Below, one piece after another: positions 16,622 through 26,013 of a stretch of DNA of 64,000 nucleotides. The notes below the pieces were generated by a model. It was not told the origin of the DNA. It made no database searches and saw only the letters and a program-made list of their open reading frames with translations. Where the stretch lies: positions 186,001 through 250,000 of the forward strand of contig PLCM01000041.1 of the NCBI GenBank assembly GCA_003134765.1, in the 5' to 3' direction. This DNA comes from Spartobacteria bacterium (GTDB taxonomy: Bacteria > Verrucomicrobiota > Verrucomicrobiia > Chthoniobacterales > UBA10450). Both the position numbers and the translations under genes were made by a program. The number at the start of each line of letters is the position of its first letter. Positions within the stretch are counted from its first letter, which is position 1.

Positions 16622-16763
16622 TGGGAGGGGCCTTCGCGCCCCGACTCTTCCTGGTAGGGCGAGACTCCGTCGAGCCGCTGGTGCGCTGCCCGGAATCCGG
16701 TCCGGCTCGATAGAGTCTCTCCTTGCCAAAAGAAAGGCTGCCGGGGCGCAAAGGCCCCTCCCA
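16622..16763. repeat. Nested inverted repeat downstream of rnr (family 4)
   Basis: Outer arms TGGGAGGGGCCTTCGCGCCC (16622 on) and a complement ending at 16763 pair over about 22 bases. Inside them a second pair, GAGACTCCGTCGAGCC and GGCTCGATAGAGTCTC, can form an inner stem. The structure lies 16 bases after the rnr stop and about 105 bases before the PUR-domain gene. Confidence 0.75.
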
Positions 16764-16868
16764 GATCGGAAGAAGCGTCTCGCCTTAAGCCTTTTCCGGC
16801 CTAACGGCACCGTGCAGAATTTGCTTCCCCTCGGCGCGGCAACCGTCCTAGACTCCTCCGTTTTCGAT

Positions 16869-17081
16869 ATGGACAGCATCATCGACGCGAAAGAGTTCCA
16901 GATCGAGCGCAAGCGTTTTCACGTTGAGTTTCGGGAGAACGATCGCGGGAAATTCCTGCGCATCACCGAGGAAGCGCATGGACGGCGGAACACGATTATC
17001 GTGCCGAGCACCGGAGTGGGCGATTTTACCGCTGCGATCGGTGAGGTTCTTCACGCCAGCCGCAGCGCTGCGATCAGCTAA
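16869..17081 (+). CDS. PUR-alpha-like nucleic-acid-binding protein (DUF3276 type)
   Basis: A 70-residue protein made of one PUR repeat: EFQIERKRFHVEFRENDRGKFLRITEEAHGRRNTIIVPSTG, then a helix (GDFTAAIGEVLHAS). The strand pattern ERKxFxVxxRENDRGKFLRITE is the hallmark of bacterial PurA-like/DUF3276 proteins. Members bind single-stranded DNA or RNA, and the Borrelia one (EbfC-unrelated BpuR) is a regulator. The start ATG at 16869 gives MDSIIDAKEFQIERK; the upstream in-frame region is translated repeat and is rejected. No operon partner is obvious; ppdK starts 103 bases downstream. Confidence 0.83.
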   Translation: MDSIIDAKEFQIERKRFHVEFRENDRGKFLRITEEAHGRRNTIIVPSTGVGDFTAAIGEVLHASRSAAIS

Positions 17082-17117
17082 TCACCCGATGTCCGCCGCG
17101 TGAGGCTCGCGCGCGCG

Positions 17118-17145
17118 TTGACACCTTGGGCGGCGGATTTAGCTT
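17118..17145 (+). promoter_or_regulatory. Weak candidate promoter for ppdK
   Basis: A perfect TTGACA at 17118-17123 is followed after 16 bases by TAGCTT (17140-17145), a poor -10 match. It sits about 40 bases before the ppdK ATG. Offered only as a candidate. Confidence 0.3.
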
Positions 17146-17184
17146 GGCGTCCGTTCGCGCCGCGTTCGTCAACATCACTCTGTC

Positions 17185-19965
17185 ATGGCCACGAAAAAAA
17201 AGGTTCCCAGAAAAGTTTCCGGATCCAAAGCGAAAGCCGTCTCTCGGAAATCAAAGCGCGTGCGTTACGTCTATAATTTCGGCGACGGAAAAGCGGACGG
17301 CGACGGAAGCATGAAGCCGCTCCTCGGCGGCAAGGGCGCCAACCTCGCGGAGATGACCCGCATCGGGTTGCCGGTCCCGCCGGGATTCACGATCACGACC
17401 GAGGTCTGCACCTATTTCTACGCGCACAAGCGCACCTATCCTCCATCGCTCCAGGCCGAAATCGAGAAGGGCATTGCCAACATGGAGCGGATCATGGGCA
17501 CCAAGTTTGGCGACACGGAGAAAATGCCGTTGCTTGTCGCAGTCCGTTCCGGTGCGCGCGATTCCATGCCCGGCATGATGGACACGATCCTGAATCTCGG
17601 CCTGAACGATGAGACGGTGAAGGCGCTCGTCCGCGCGACGAAGAACGAGCGGTTCGCGTGGGATTGCTACCGCCGATTCATCCAGATGTATGGCGACGTG
17701 GTGATGGGCGTGCAGAAACGTGAGGGCGAGGACCACGACCCGTTTGAATCGGTCATCGAGCATTTCAAGGATGAAAAATACGGCCAGCACAACATCGATG
17801 ACTCGAAGCTCGCCGCCGCCGATTACCAGGAGCTCGTCGTCCGTTTCAAGAAGCTCGTGAAAGACCGCACCGGGCAGGCCTTTCCGAACGATCCGTGGGA
17901 CCAGCTCACGGGCGCGGCCGGCGCGGTCTTCGGTTCGTGGATGAACGATCGGGCCATCGTGTATCGGCGGAAATACAACATCCCGCAGGACTGGGGCACA
18001 GCCGTGAATGTGCAGGCGATGGTCTACGGCAACACCGGCGCGAACTCCGGCTCGGGCGTCGCGTTCACGCGCAATCCCGCCAATGGCGCGAATGAATTTT
18101 ATGGCGAGTTCCTCATCAACGCGCAGGGCGAAGACGTCGTGGCGGGAGTGCGGACGCCGCAGCCGGTCATCGAACTGAAGAAGCTCATGCCCAGGTGCTA
18201 CGCGGAATTGCTGAAGGTCCGCGCCACGCTCGAAAGACATTTCAAAGACGTGCAGGACGTCGAGTTCACGATTCAGGACGGGAAGCTGTTCATGCTCCAG
18301 ACCCGCAACGGCAAACGGACCGCCGCGGCCGCGCTGAAATTCTCGATGGACATGTTCAAGGAAAAGCTCATCGACTGGAAAACGGCGGTGATGCGCAATC
18401 CGGCGGACCAGCTCGACCAACTCCTCGCGCCGATCTTTGACGTGGCCGAGGTAAAAAAAGCGAAAGCGATCGCGAGCGGACTGCCGGCGGGGCCGGGCGC
18501 TGCGTCGGGCAAGATCTACCTCAATGCGGACCGGGCGGCGGCCGCGGCGGAAAAAGGAGAAAGGGTATTACTCGTTCGCAACGAGACGAGCCCGGAAGAT
18601 TTGCGCGGAATGATCGCAGCCGAAGGCATCCTCACGGCAAGAGGCGGGGTTTCATCGCACGCCGCGCTGGTGGCGCGGCAGATGGGCAAGGTCTGTATCT
18701 GCGGCGCGTCGGCGTTACACATCGACTACGCGAAAAAGACAGTTTCGGTCGGCCAGCAGGTCTTCAGAGAGGGCGAGGATTTTCTTTCGATCGACGGAAC
18801 GAGCGGAACGGTTTACGCCGGCCAGCTGGCGACCGCGCCGAGTGAAATCATCACCGGCATGCTCCACGGCGACAAAGCGGCGCAAAAGACGGAGAAGTTT
18901 AAGGCGTTCAACCAGCTGATGAAATGGTGCTCGCAGGCCGCACGCCTTGCGGTCCGTTGCAATGCCGACAATCCGGAGCAAACCGGGAACGCCCTCGCCT
19001 TTGGCGCCGTGGGTATTGGCCTCACTCGCACGGAGCACATGTTCTTTGAGGGCGATCGTATCGACGCCATGCGAGAGATGATTCTCGCCGACAACGTCGA
19101 TGACCGGAAAGCCGCGCTCGCGAAACTCCTGCCGTATCAACGCGACGATTTCGCGGGGATCTTCAAGGCGCTCAAAGGTTATCCGGCCACAATCCGTTTT
19201 CTCGATCCGCCGCTCCACGAATTCCTGCCGCACGATGCGGAATCACAGGCGGCGCTGGCGAAAAAGATGGGCGTGACCGCGGAGAAAATCGCGCAGCGTG
19301 TCGCACAGCTGCACGAGTTTAATCCGATGCTGGGGCATCGCGGCTGCCGGCTCGGCATTGCCTACCCCGAGATTACAGAGATGCAGGCCCGCGCCGTTTT
19401 CGAAGCCGTCGCGGATGTCGCCAAGCGGAAAATCAAAGTAAAACCGGAGATCATGATTCCGCTCGTCGGTTTCAAAAAGGAATTCGACCTCCAGGCCGAG
19501 ATCGTGCACCGCGTCGCGAACCAGGTGATGTCGGAAAAGAAAGTGAAGTTCGATTACCTGGTCGGGACAATGATCGAGGTGCCGCGCGGCGCGCTCACCG
19601 CCGATGAAGTCGCGCAGAGCGCCGAGTTCTTCAGCTTCGGCACGAACGATCTCACCCAGATGGCGCTCGGAATCAGCCGCGACGACATGGGCAACTTCCT
19701 CATGCCCTACGTCGAAAATGAGATCTTTAAGAAGAACCCGTTCGCGTCTCTCGATCAGACCGGCGTTGGTCAGCTTATGCAGATCGCCGTCGACAAAGGC
19801 CGGAAGAGTCGTCCCGACATCAAGCTGGGCATCTGCGGCGAACACGGCGGCGATCCCGACAGCGTGAAATTCTGCCACCGCCTCGGGTTAAACTACGTCA
19901 GTTGCAGCCCCTTCCGCGTCCCCATCGCCCGTCTCGCTGCTGCGCAAGCCGCGCTGGCGAAATAA
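17185..19965 (+). CDS. ppdK: Pyruvate, phosphate dikinase
   Basis: PPDK interconverts pyruvate, ATP and phosphate with phosphoenolpyruvate, AMP and diphosphate. The 926-residue product has the ATP-grasp N-terminal domain ([25 protein letters not shown] near residue 45; [21 protein letters not shown]), the phosphohistidine swivel domain ([20 protein letters not shown], catalytic His at 492), and the PEP-binding barrel ([23 protein letters not shown] with the catalytic-acid cysteine region [14 protein letters not shown]). A basic, lysine-rich extension of about 25 residues ([21 protein letters not shown]) precedes the conserved start and is unusual. The ATG at 17185 is the only good start upstream of the conserved region. 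Confidence 0.95.
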   Translation: MATKKKVPRKVSGSKAKAVSRKSKRVRYVYNFGDGKADGDGSMKPLLGGKGANLAEMTRIGLPVPPGFTITTEVCTYFYAHKRTYPPSLQAEIEKGIANMERIMGTKFGDTEKMPLLVAVRSGARDSMPGMMDTILNLGLNDETVKALVRATKNERFAWDCYRRFIQMYGDVVMGVQKREGEDHDPFESVIEHFKDEKYGQHNIDDSKLAAADYQELVVRFKKLVKDRTGQAFPNDPWDQLTGAAGAVFGSWMNDRAIVYRRKYNIPQDWGTAVNVQAMVYGNTGANSGSGVAFTRNPANGANEFYGEFLINAQGEDVVAGVRTPQPVIELKKLMPRCYAELLKVRATLERHFKDVQDVEFTIQDGKLFMLQTRNGKRTAAAALKFSMDMFKEKLIDWKTAVMRNPADQLDQLLAPIFDVAEVKKAKAIASGLPAGPGAASGKIYLNADRAAAAAEKGERVLLVRNETSPEDLRGMIAAEGILTARGGVSSHAALVARQMGKVCICGASALHIDYAKKTVSVGQQVFREGEDFLSIDGTSGTVYAGQLATAPSEIITGMLHGDKAAQKTEKFKAFNQLMKWCSQAARLAVRCNADNPEQTGNALAFGAVGIGLTRTEHMFFEGDRIDAMREMILADNVDDRKAALAKLLPYQRDDFAGIFKALKGYPATIRFLDPPLHEFLPHDAESQAALAKKMGVTAEKIAQRVAQLHEFNPMLGHRGCRLGIAYPEITEMQARAVFEAVADVAKRKIKVKPEIMIPLVGFKKEFDLQAEIVHRVANQVMSEKKVKFDYLVGTMIEVPRGALTADEVAQSAEFFSFGTNDLTQMALGISRDDMGNFLMPYVENEIFKKNPFASLDQTGVGQLMQIAVDKGRKSRPDIKLGICGEHGGDPDSVKFCHRLGLNYVSCSPFRVPIARLAAAQAALAK

Positions 19966-19979
19966 TTTCAAACACAAGC

Positions 19980-20001
19980 CGGGGCCGCGGCGTTTGCCCC
20001 G
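19980..20001. terminator. Possible hairpin between convergent ppdK and the ligase-TPR gene
   Basis: CGGGGC at 19980-19985 pairs with GCCCCG at 19996-20001 around a ten-base loop. It fills the gap between the two convergent stops. No T tract follows, so intrinsic termination is uncertain. Confidence 0.3.
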
Positions 20002-20002
20002 A

Positions 20003-22384
20003 TCATTGACCCGGCGCGGCTTCGAATTTCTCCCGCGCTTTCCAGGCGCGCTCCCAGTCTTCCTTGGCGGCCCAGGCTTCGGCTTCGAGAAAATGGAAGT
20101 AACGCGGAGCGCCCGGCAGGTCGGTGAAATGCCGCACGGTCACGAGTGCTTCGTCGATCAGGCCCTGTTTCATTTGCTCGCGACAAAGCTGAAACCCAAT
20201 TCCGTAATTGTCGGGACTCGCGTGGAGCGCTTGCCGCAGCTGATCGATCGACGAATTCTCCGCCGCGGGCGGGAGCGGCGGAGGCTCGCCATATCGGCGC
20301 ACCAGTTCAACCGCCGCGCGAAAATTCTTCTGTGCAGCCTGATATTTCGCGAGGGGGCGCCAGGCGAAAGCCATCCAATCCGGATGCGTTTCCACGGCGC
20401 GAGCCAGTTCGGCGGCGTCACCCCGCTCGACCCAGTACTTGAACAACGTCACCTTTTCCTCCGGCGTCATGGTTTGCAGAGTCGGATCGTGATCGAGGAA
20501 TCGCCGGAGCGCCGCCATGAAAGGCGCCCCCCCGGAATGCTCGAGATAAACAAGGGCCAGGTCGTGGTGAACCATTCCGAGTTCCTCCAAACCCAGGTGG
20601 GCGCGTGGACTCAACTGCTGCGCGACGACCACCATCCGGCCAAAAACTTCCGTCCGTTGGTTTCCAGCCCGGCGAAGAGCCTCGCGCCAGGCCGTGAGCG
20701 CGAGCGTTGGCTGATTTGCACCGATCCAGACATTTCCTTCCTGGAGGGGAACATCGAAAAGATTCGGCTCGAGAAAGCGCGCCCTCCGAAAGTCATCGAT
20801 CGCTTCAGTCACCGGCAAGCGGCCACCTACTTTGGCAAGGGCCCGCAGGAAATAAAGTTGCCAGCGAAGCGGCGCCCAACCGAGGGCACGGGTCGCCCGT
20901 TGGATCGTCTCGGTAAAATTCCGGCCCTGGTTCGCCGCTGTGGCGAGACGCATTTCGTTTTCGACGCCCACCGCGCCGGCCAGCGGTTTTTCGTAGCGCG
21001 TGGCAAAGAGCCAGGCACTGCCGGCGACGAAAAGGACCAGACCGATCGAACGGAACACGATTGGCACCGCGAAACTCCGTCGAAGCTCGGCGGGCCGCCG
21101 CACGGCAAGGCCGAGGAGAAACAACGCCGCGAATGCAGTCCCGACGCGATGAGCCGAGACGTCCACCACTCCGTGGAGCGCGAAGAGGATGGCGGCGATG
21201 AAAGCAGCTACGCGAAAACGTTGGTTTGTGCCTTCGCGGAGGGGGAAAACGCGCCTGATGAACAGGGCAATCCCGGCAAGAGAGAGCACGACGGCCGGCC
21301 AGCCCACTTCCACCCAAAGCCAAAACCAGTCGCTCTCCGGGTGAATGGTACGGGCGCTCGTGAGCGAGACGTCGCGAAAGACCGCGAAGACCTCGTCGAA
21401 ATTTCCCAACCCTATGCCGCACCACGGCGAAGCGCCAATGAGATGAAGGGCATCGCGGAAAATCGCCCAGCGAAGATCGGAAGCCACGCCCGGGTCTCCG
21501 GCGCGAAGATTGAAACGCTCGAAGGTTTGTCCGCCGAAGAGAAGGAGCACGGTGAAAAGGAGCAGGAGCAAGGAAACACCGAGGGCGATCCGCGAGGCCG
21601 AAGCCTGGCGCATGGCAAACGCGCCCAGCCAGAATGCGCTGCCGACCACGAGAAGAAGAACACCAGCGCGTGAAAAATCGAGGACGATTCCCACGACGAT
21701 GACCGCCAGCGCGACCAGCCAGAGGATCCAGCGCTTTCTGCCTCGACGGATATCATCCTGACCGCATGCGATGATGACCACGGCGGTCAAGCCGAACAGA
21801 TTTGCGGTCTGATTGCGGTTCGGGAACGGACCGAATCCTCGTTCGTTATGCCAGAACGGAAGCGCGGTGTGCGCGGAGCGGAGCGCGATACAGAGCGCGG
21901 TTAGACAGGCGACACCGAACGCGAAAGCTCGCAGTTGCGTGCGCACATCACGGAGATCGAGGTCAACCGTGCTCATATAATAGAGCCAGCTCAGACCCGC
22001 GAGAAAACTGAGAAAGCAGCCGAGACTGATCCAGGGCTGCGGCGAAAGCGTGCTAGGAAGATTGACGCCGAAATCCTCCACCAGCGCAGTTCGCCAGGCC
22101 GGCTGAAGGAACCAGTTTGCCGGCAGGAACGCGGTCGCGGCGCAGGCCAGCAACGCGAGGAAAATCAGATTCAGGGTTGGTCCCCACGAAACCTTCGGCG
22201 GATGGACAAGCAGGATCGCGCCGAAAAGCGCGACGATGATTCCTTCGCTCCACTTTTGGGTGGCGCCGCCGAGGAAACACGCCAGAACCGGAAGCGCCGG
22301 CAAAGCCACGTTCAACCACCAGCGCGCGGGCGCGCCGGTGAAGCTGGCGGGAGTCCTGGCTGTCCTGGTTTTTGAGCGTGGCAT
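20003..22384 (-). CDS. O-antigen ligase-like membrane protein with C-terminal TPR region
   Basis: A protein of about 793 residues. The N-terminal half has a dozen or so membrane segments and the Wzy_C-type pattern of O-antigen ligases and polymerases: HNERGFGPFPNRNQTANLFGL, a VLDFSRAGVLLLVVGSAFWLG segment, and the periplasmic loop with IGASPWCGIGLGNFDEVF and TIHPESDWFWLWVEVGWPAVVL. The C-terminal 300 residues are soluble and TPR-like (helical pairs such as ATRALGWAPLRWQLYFLRALAKVGG). Likely role: ligation or polymerisation of lipid-linked glycan, with the TPR part recruiting partners. The ATG at 22384 (MPRSKTRTARTP) is preferred to a TTG at 22447. It is divergent from the sugar transferase gene and convergent with ppdK. 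Confidence 0.78.
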   Translation of the reverse strand: MPRSKTRTARTPASFTGAPARWWLNVALPALPVLACFLGGATQKWSEGIIVALFGAILLVHPPKVSWGPTLNLIFLALLACAATAFLPANWFLQPAWRTALVEDFGVNLPSTLSPQPWISLGCFLSFLAGLSWLYYMSTVDLDLRDVRTQLRAFAFGVACLTALCIALRSAHTALPFWHNERGFGPFPNRNQTANLFGLTAVVIIACGQDDIRRGRKRWILWLVALAVIVVGIVLDFSRAGVLLLVVGSAFWLGAFAMRQASASRIALGVSLLLLLFTVLLLFGGQTFERFNLRAGDPGVASDLRWAIFRDALHLIGASPWCGIGLGNFDEVFAVFRDVSLTSARTIHPESDWFWLWVEVGWPAVVLSLAGIALFIRRVFPLREGTNQRFRVAAFIAAILFALHGVVDVSAHRVGTAFAALFLLGLAVRRPAELRRSFAVPIVFRSIGLVLFVAGSAWLFATRYEKPLAGAVGVENEMRLATAANQGRNFTETIQRATRALGWAPLRWQLYFLRALAKVGGRLPVTEAIDDFRRARFLEPNLFDVPLQEGNVWIGANQPTLALTAWREALRRAGNQRTEVFGRMVVVAQQLSPRAHLGLEELGMVHHDLALVYLEHSGGAPFMAALRRFLDHDPTLQTMTPEEKVTLFKYWVERGDAAELARAVETHPDWMAFAWRPLAKYQAAQKNFRAAVELVRRYGEPPPLPPAAENSSIDQLRQALHASPDNYGIGFQLCREQMKQGLIDEALVTVRHFTDLPGAPRYFHFLEAEAWAAKEDWERAWKAREKFEAAPGQ

Positions 22385-22527
22385 TGGCGGGTGGGCGTCG
22401 GCGGTAGTGGTATGGGAATCGCTCAGTAAATCAACAACGCTCCCCAATCTATGGCCGGTCCCGTTTTAGCACGAGTTGAACGCGGCCTGCCATCGCGTAC
22501 TCTCACTCTCGGCATTTGGACGTAATC

Positions 22528-23937
22528 ATGGTCACGCAACGCACGCAGGGTCTTTATCGCGTCTTCCTGCTCTGCCAGATCGCAATCGTCGCCATCCTTT
22601 TCTGGTTCGGCGTTTGGCTGATGGTGACGTTTTATTCTCCCGGCGGCGCGGAGTGGACCTGGCGGCGCTACAGCATCTACTGCGCACTGCTCGTCCTGGG
22701 CATGGCTCTCGAGTCGTTCAGCCGCGATGGCTCGAAAAACTATTTCCTGCAAAACGAACTGCTCCGACAGCATCGGCTCAGTCTGCGCCAGACTCTCGCC
22801 AGCGTCGGGGCGCTCGTCTTCTACCTGATCGCGACCAAGGACGCTTTTATCTCTCGAATTTTCCTTTTCAACTTCGTGCCGTGGCTCTACGTGGCGCTGC
22901 TCTTTTCGCATCATTATCTGCCGCAATTTCTTGCGCGGCGCATCTTCACCGGGGCGCGAGAAGAAAAGACAATCCTGGTCGGAACGAGCGAGAAAGCGGC
23001 GCAATTGCGCAGCTGGTTGCGGCGCAAAGGCGATATCGGCCTGCGCACGGTCGGATTGATCTGCGATGAGGCGATCGACAAAACCGATGACGGAATCCCG
23101 GTCCTGGGCAATTCGGACGCGCTCGAAAACATCATCGTCCAGCGCGGCATCACGCAAGTCATCATGCTGGAGTTCCCCGTCTTTGATGACGATAACCGCC
23201 ACATTATCCAGGTTTGCGACCGAATCGGCGTGCGGCTCCTCATCGTCAGCGATCTCGAGGAAAAATTGCGACACCCGGTCACGCATTTCGAAGACGACGG
23301 GTTCCGCTTCATCGGCCTGCGGGAAGAACCACTCGAAAACCCGCTCAACCGTTGTTTCAAACGCGCCATCGACGTCGCCATTTCGTTGCCGGTCATGATC
23401 CTCGTCTTCCCGATCCTCACCGTCATTGTCTGGATCGCGCAACGGATCCAATCGCCCGGTCCGCTTTTGCACATGCAAACCCGCGCTGGGATGCAAAACC
23501 GGCAATTCAGGATTTACAAATTCCGCACCATGCGTCCCGATCACGAAGAATTGGCCCGGCAGGCGCGCGATGGTGACGAACGGGTATATCCACTCGGGAA
23601 ATGGTTCCGCAAACTCAGCATCGACGAAGTGCCGCAATTCTGGAATGTGCTCCTGGGCGACATGAGCATCGTCGGCCCGCGTCCGCATCTGATCGAGCAC
23701 AACAACCAGTTTTCGCAGTTGATGGCGAATTACCACGTCCGAGCGTTTGTGAAGCCCGGCATCACCGGCCTGGCCCAGGTGCGGGGATTCCGCGGTGAAG
23801 CGCGCAATAGCGCCGATATCCAGAAGCGCGTCGCCTGCGACATTGAATATCTCGAAAACTGGAATCTCTCGCTCGAGTGCGGAATCATCCTGCGCACCTT
23901 CGTGCACGTGATCGTTCCGCCGCGGAGCGCGTATTAA
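22528..23937 (+). CDS. Polyprenyl-phosphate sugar phosphotransferase (EPS-initiating)
   Basis: A 469-residue membrane enzyme of the WbaP/WcaJ/CpsE class, which transfers a sugar-1-phosphate from a nucleotide sugar to undecaprenyl phosphate and so starts repeat-unit assembly. The N-terminal half has four to five membrane segments and a CoA-binding-like Rossmann domain (KTILVGTSEKAAQLRSWL). The C-terminal catalytic domain carries KRAIDVAISLPVMILVFPILT, the SPGPLLHMQTRAGMQNRQFRIYKFRTM block, LSIDEVPQFWNVLLGDMSIVGPRP and KPGITGLAQVRGFRGEA. It is the only initiating transferase I see in the EPS locus. The ATG at 22528 (MVTQRTQGLYR) is chosen over a TTG four codons upstream. Confidence 0.92.
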   Translation: MVTQRTQGLYRVFLLCQIAIVAILFWFGVWLMVTFYSPGGAEWTWRRYSIYCALLVLGMALESFSRDGSKNYFLQNELLRQHRLSLRQTLASVGALVFYLIATKDAFISRIFLFNFVPWLYVALLFSHHYLPQFLARRIFTGAREEKTILVGTSEKAAQLRSWLRRKGDIGLRTVGLICDEAIDKTDDGIPVLGNSDALENIIVQRGITQVIMLEFPVFDDDNRHIIQVCDRIGVRLLIVSDLEEKLRHPVTHFEDDGFRFIGLREEPLENPLNRCFKRAIDVAISLPVMILVFPILTVIVWIAQRIQSPGPLLHMQTRAGMQNRQFRIYKFRTMRPDHEELARQARDGDERVYPLGKWFRKLSIDEVPQFWNVLLGDMSIVGPRPHLIEHNNQFSQLMANYHVRAFVKPGITGLAQVRGFRGEARNSADIQKRVACDIEYLENWNLSLECGIILRTFVHVIVPPRSAY

Positions 23938-23964
23938 TAGGTCGCATAAGTCCCATGTGACCTA
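23938..23964. terminator. Bidirectional hairpin between convergent genes
   Basis: TAGGTCGCAT (23938-23947) pairs with ATGTGACCTA (23955-23964) over ten base pairs, one of them G-U, around a seven-base loop. It starts right after the sugar-transferase stop and overlaps the stop codon of the converging glycosyltransferase gene. There is no clear T tract. Confidence 0.45.
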
Positions 23965-25179
23965 AGGGACGTCGGCCAATTCTTCCAAAAAGTTGTCGAA
24001 CACGCGCGTCTTCTCGAACTGCTGCACATAGCGCCGGCCGGCAGCGCCGTACTCGGCCAACCGCACCGGATCGCTGGCCAGCGAATCGAGCAGCGCCGCC
24101 AATTCCGCCGGCTGACCAGGCGGTACGTTCACGCCGAAATTTCCCTCGAGGAGCGACAGCGCCAGCTCACACTCGGGCGCGGCCACGGTCACCACCGGCT
24201 TGGACTCCGCGAGCAAGCCGAGAAGTTTGCTCGGGAAAAACGAGTTCCCCGCGCCGGCTTGTTGGGTGATGAAGCAAACATCCGCGTCGACGAGCAGGGC
24301 CTGGTAATCGCGCCCCTCTTGCAACGGCAGCATGCTCACATTCGGCAGTTTCATCTCGCGCACGCGCCGCGCTAAAGTTTCGCGCTGGGCGCCGTCGCCG
24401 CAGATTACCAGGCGAATTTTCCGATCGCGCAACAACGGAGAGGTCTCCAGCAGGACCTCCAGCCCCTGTTTCACGCCCAGATTGCCCGCATAAATGGCCA
24501 GGAACTCTCCGCGGGCAAAGCCGTGCCGGTCCCGAAATTCACCGAGTTCCGGGGACGGAGCTCTGTCGCTCAGGGCGATCGCGTTCGGGAAATAGACGAG
24601 TTTTTCTTCGGGCACACCTTTCCCGCGAAAATTCTTCAGCATTCCTCGGGTGATACCCGAAACGCGCGCCGCCTTTCGATAGGCAAAAGCCTCGAGCGCA
24701 TATAACGCTTTCGTGAACCAGCTCGCTTTCAACATGCCCAGGCCGACCGCCGCGTCGGGCTGCATGTCCTGGACATGAAAAACGAAAGGCGCGCGTTTGA
24801 TTTTTCCGACCAGCCATCCCGCTACGCCGAGCGAGAGCGGCGGTGAAACGAGCACGTAAACGTCGGCGCGCGGCAGCGCCAGGATCCGAAAGGTCGAGGT
24901 GAAGACGAAACTAGCCTCGTGGAAAATGCGCCTCAGGGACGAGACGCGCGCCGGCACAAATTGCCAGGAACGATGGACCGGAACGCCGTTGATCATATCG
25001 GTGCGGAAGAGGCGGGCTCGGTCTTCCGGCCGTTTCTCCCACGATGGGTAATAGGCGAAGGCGGTTATCATCTCGGCGTCGACTCCGCGCGCGCGCAGGA
25101 ATTCGCAGAGGGCAACGCTGTGCGGCGCTATGCCGGTGAACTCCGGAGCGTAGTTAATCCCCCAGACGATGACACGCAT
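23962..25179 (-). CDS. WcaI-like family 4 glycosyltransferase
   Basis: A 405-residue GT-B fold glycosyltransferase, closest in motifs to the colanic-acid WcaI family. The N-terminus RVIVWGINYAPEFTGIAPHSVALCEFLRARG and the internal FHVQDMQPDAAVGLGMLK are typical of that group. The C-terminal donor domain has FLAIYAGNLGVKQGLEVLLE and PSKLLGLLAESKPVVTVA. It would add a sugar from a nucleotide donor to the growing lipid-linked repeat unit in the cytoplasm. It is the last of four genes reading from 27788; only one base separates it from the preceding glycosyltransferase. Donor and acceptor cannot be read from the sequence. Confidence 0.87.
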   Translation of the reverse strand: MRVIVWGINYAPEFTGIAPHSVALCEFLRARGVDAEMITAFAYYPSWEKRPEDRARLFRTDMINGVPVHRSWQFVPARVSSLRRIFHEASFVFTSTFRILALPRADVYVLVSPPLSLGVAGWLVGKIKRAPFVFHVQDMQPDAAVGLGMLKASWFTKALYALEAFAYRKAARVSGITRGMLKNFRGKGVPEEKLVYFPNAIALSDRAPSPELGEFRDRHGFARGEFLAIYAGNLGVKQGLEVLLETSPLLRDRKIRLVICGDGAQRETLARRVREMKLPNVSMLPLQEGRDYQALLVDADVCFITQQAGAGNSFFPSKLLGLLAESKPVVTVAAPECELALSLLEGNFGVNVPPGQPAELAALLDSLASDPVRLAEYGAAGRRYVQQFEKTRVFDNFLEELADVP

Positions 25180-25180
25180 G

Positions 25181-25999
25181 TCAGGGATTTTGCGCCCGGC
25201 GCATCTCGCGCTGCTTGATCTGAATCAGAAACTCGTAGTAAGCGAGATTAACGCAGTAGATAAAACCGATTTTTCCCTCGAGAAAACCGCCGGAAAAAAC
25301 GTAGGCGACCAGAAAACGCAGGAACGGCCAGCCGGGAATCCGACTGACGAGAGGCTTGAGCGCAGCGTTTCTGACGGACGGATCTCGCGCGAAAATCGCT
25401 TTCCAAGAAACGGGTGTCCTCAGGCGGACGGCCGCTTCTTCAGTGGCGTAGCGGTTATGGCGGTCGAGCCACATCGTCCAGCCCTTGCTCAGACCGTAAT
25501 GCAAATAAGGCTCGCGCACGTAATCAAGAACGCCGTCGATTTTCCCTTCCTTCTGGCCGTGGCCGAAATCGATGAAGGTGGCACGGCCCCGCCGAAGCAG
25601 GCGGAATTGCCATTTGGGAAAGGAGTCGCAGCGCTTGAGCCAGCGGTCTTCGGCCATCAATTTCCAGCAGCAATAAAATCCCGCGGCCGAATCGGGAGCA
25701 TGTTCGATCGCCTCCTGGATGGCATGTTGAAACGGGACGGTGCTCGCTTCATCCGCATCGAGAAACAGGATCCACGGATAACGAACTCCGCAATTCTCGA
25801 TCGCCCAATTCCGCTGCATGGCGAAGCTGGAGAACGGGTGATCGTGGCAACGAAGCCCGGCGCTCTGCGCGATGTTTACGGTAGCGTCGTTGCTTCCGGA
25901 ATCCACGAGGTGAATGTCGTCGCACCATCGGATCGATTCGAGAAGCCGCGGTAAATCGCGCTCTTCGTTCTGCGCGAGGATAATGATGGAAACGCTCAC
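25181..25999 (-). CDS. Family 2 glycosyltransferase (WaaE/KdtX-like)
   Basis: A GT-A fold enzyme of about 272 residues. The N-terminal block VSIIILAQNEERDLPRLLESIRWCDDIHLVDSGSNDATV and the FLDADEAST metal-binding DxD are family 2 hallmarks; the GYFR-like middle (YCCWKLMAEDRWLKRCDSFPKWQFRLLRRGRATF) and the C-terminal membrane-associated helix resemble WaaE/KdtX-type enzymes that act on LPS or EPS. The open frame extends to a TTG at 26059, but that overlaps the acetyltransferase; a GTG at 25999, placing VSVSIII at the N-terminus, fits the family better. It lies between the acetyltransferase (14-base gap) and the WcaI-like gene (1-base gap). Confidence 0.83.
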   Translation of the reverse strand: MSVSIIILAQNEERDLPRLLESIRWCDDIHLVDSGSNDATVNIAQSAGLRCHDHPFSSFAMQRNWAIENCGVRYPWILFLDADEASTVPFQHAIQEAIEHAPDSAAGFYCCWKLMAEDRWLKRCDSFPKWQFRLLRRGRATFIDFGHGQKEGKIDGVLDYVREPYLHYGLSKGWTMWLDRHNRYATEEAAVRLRTPVSWKAIFARDPSVRNAALKPLVSRIPGWPFLRFLVAYVFSGGFLEGKIGFIYCVNLAYYEFLIQIKQREMRRAQNP

Positions 26000-26013
26000 C
26001 CGCGGTAATGGAT

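Noticed and set aside
19994-21673. 559-codon open frame on the plus strand
   Set aside because: It lies opposite the ligase-TPR gene. Its product is rich in Arg/Glu/His with no domain, as expected for antisense reading of a GC-rich gene.
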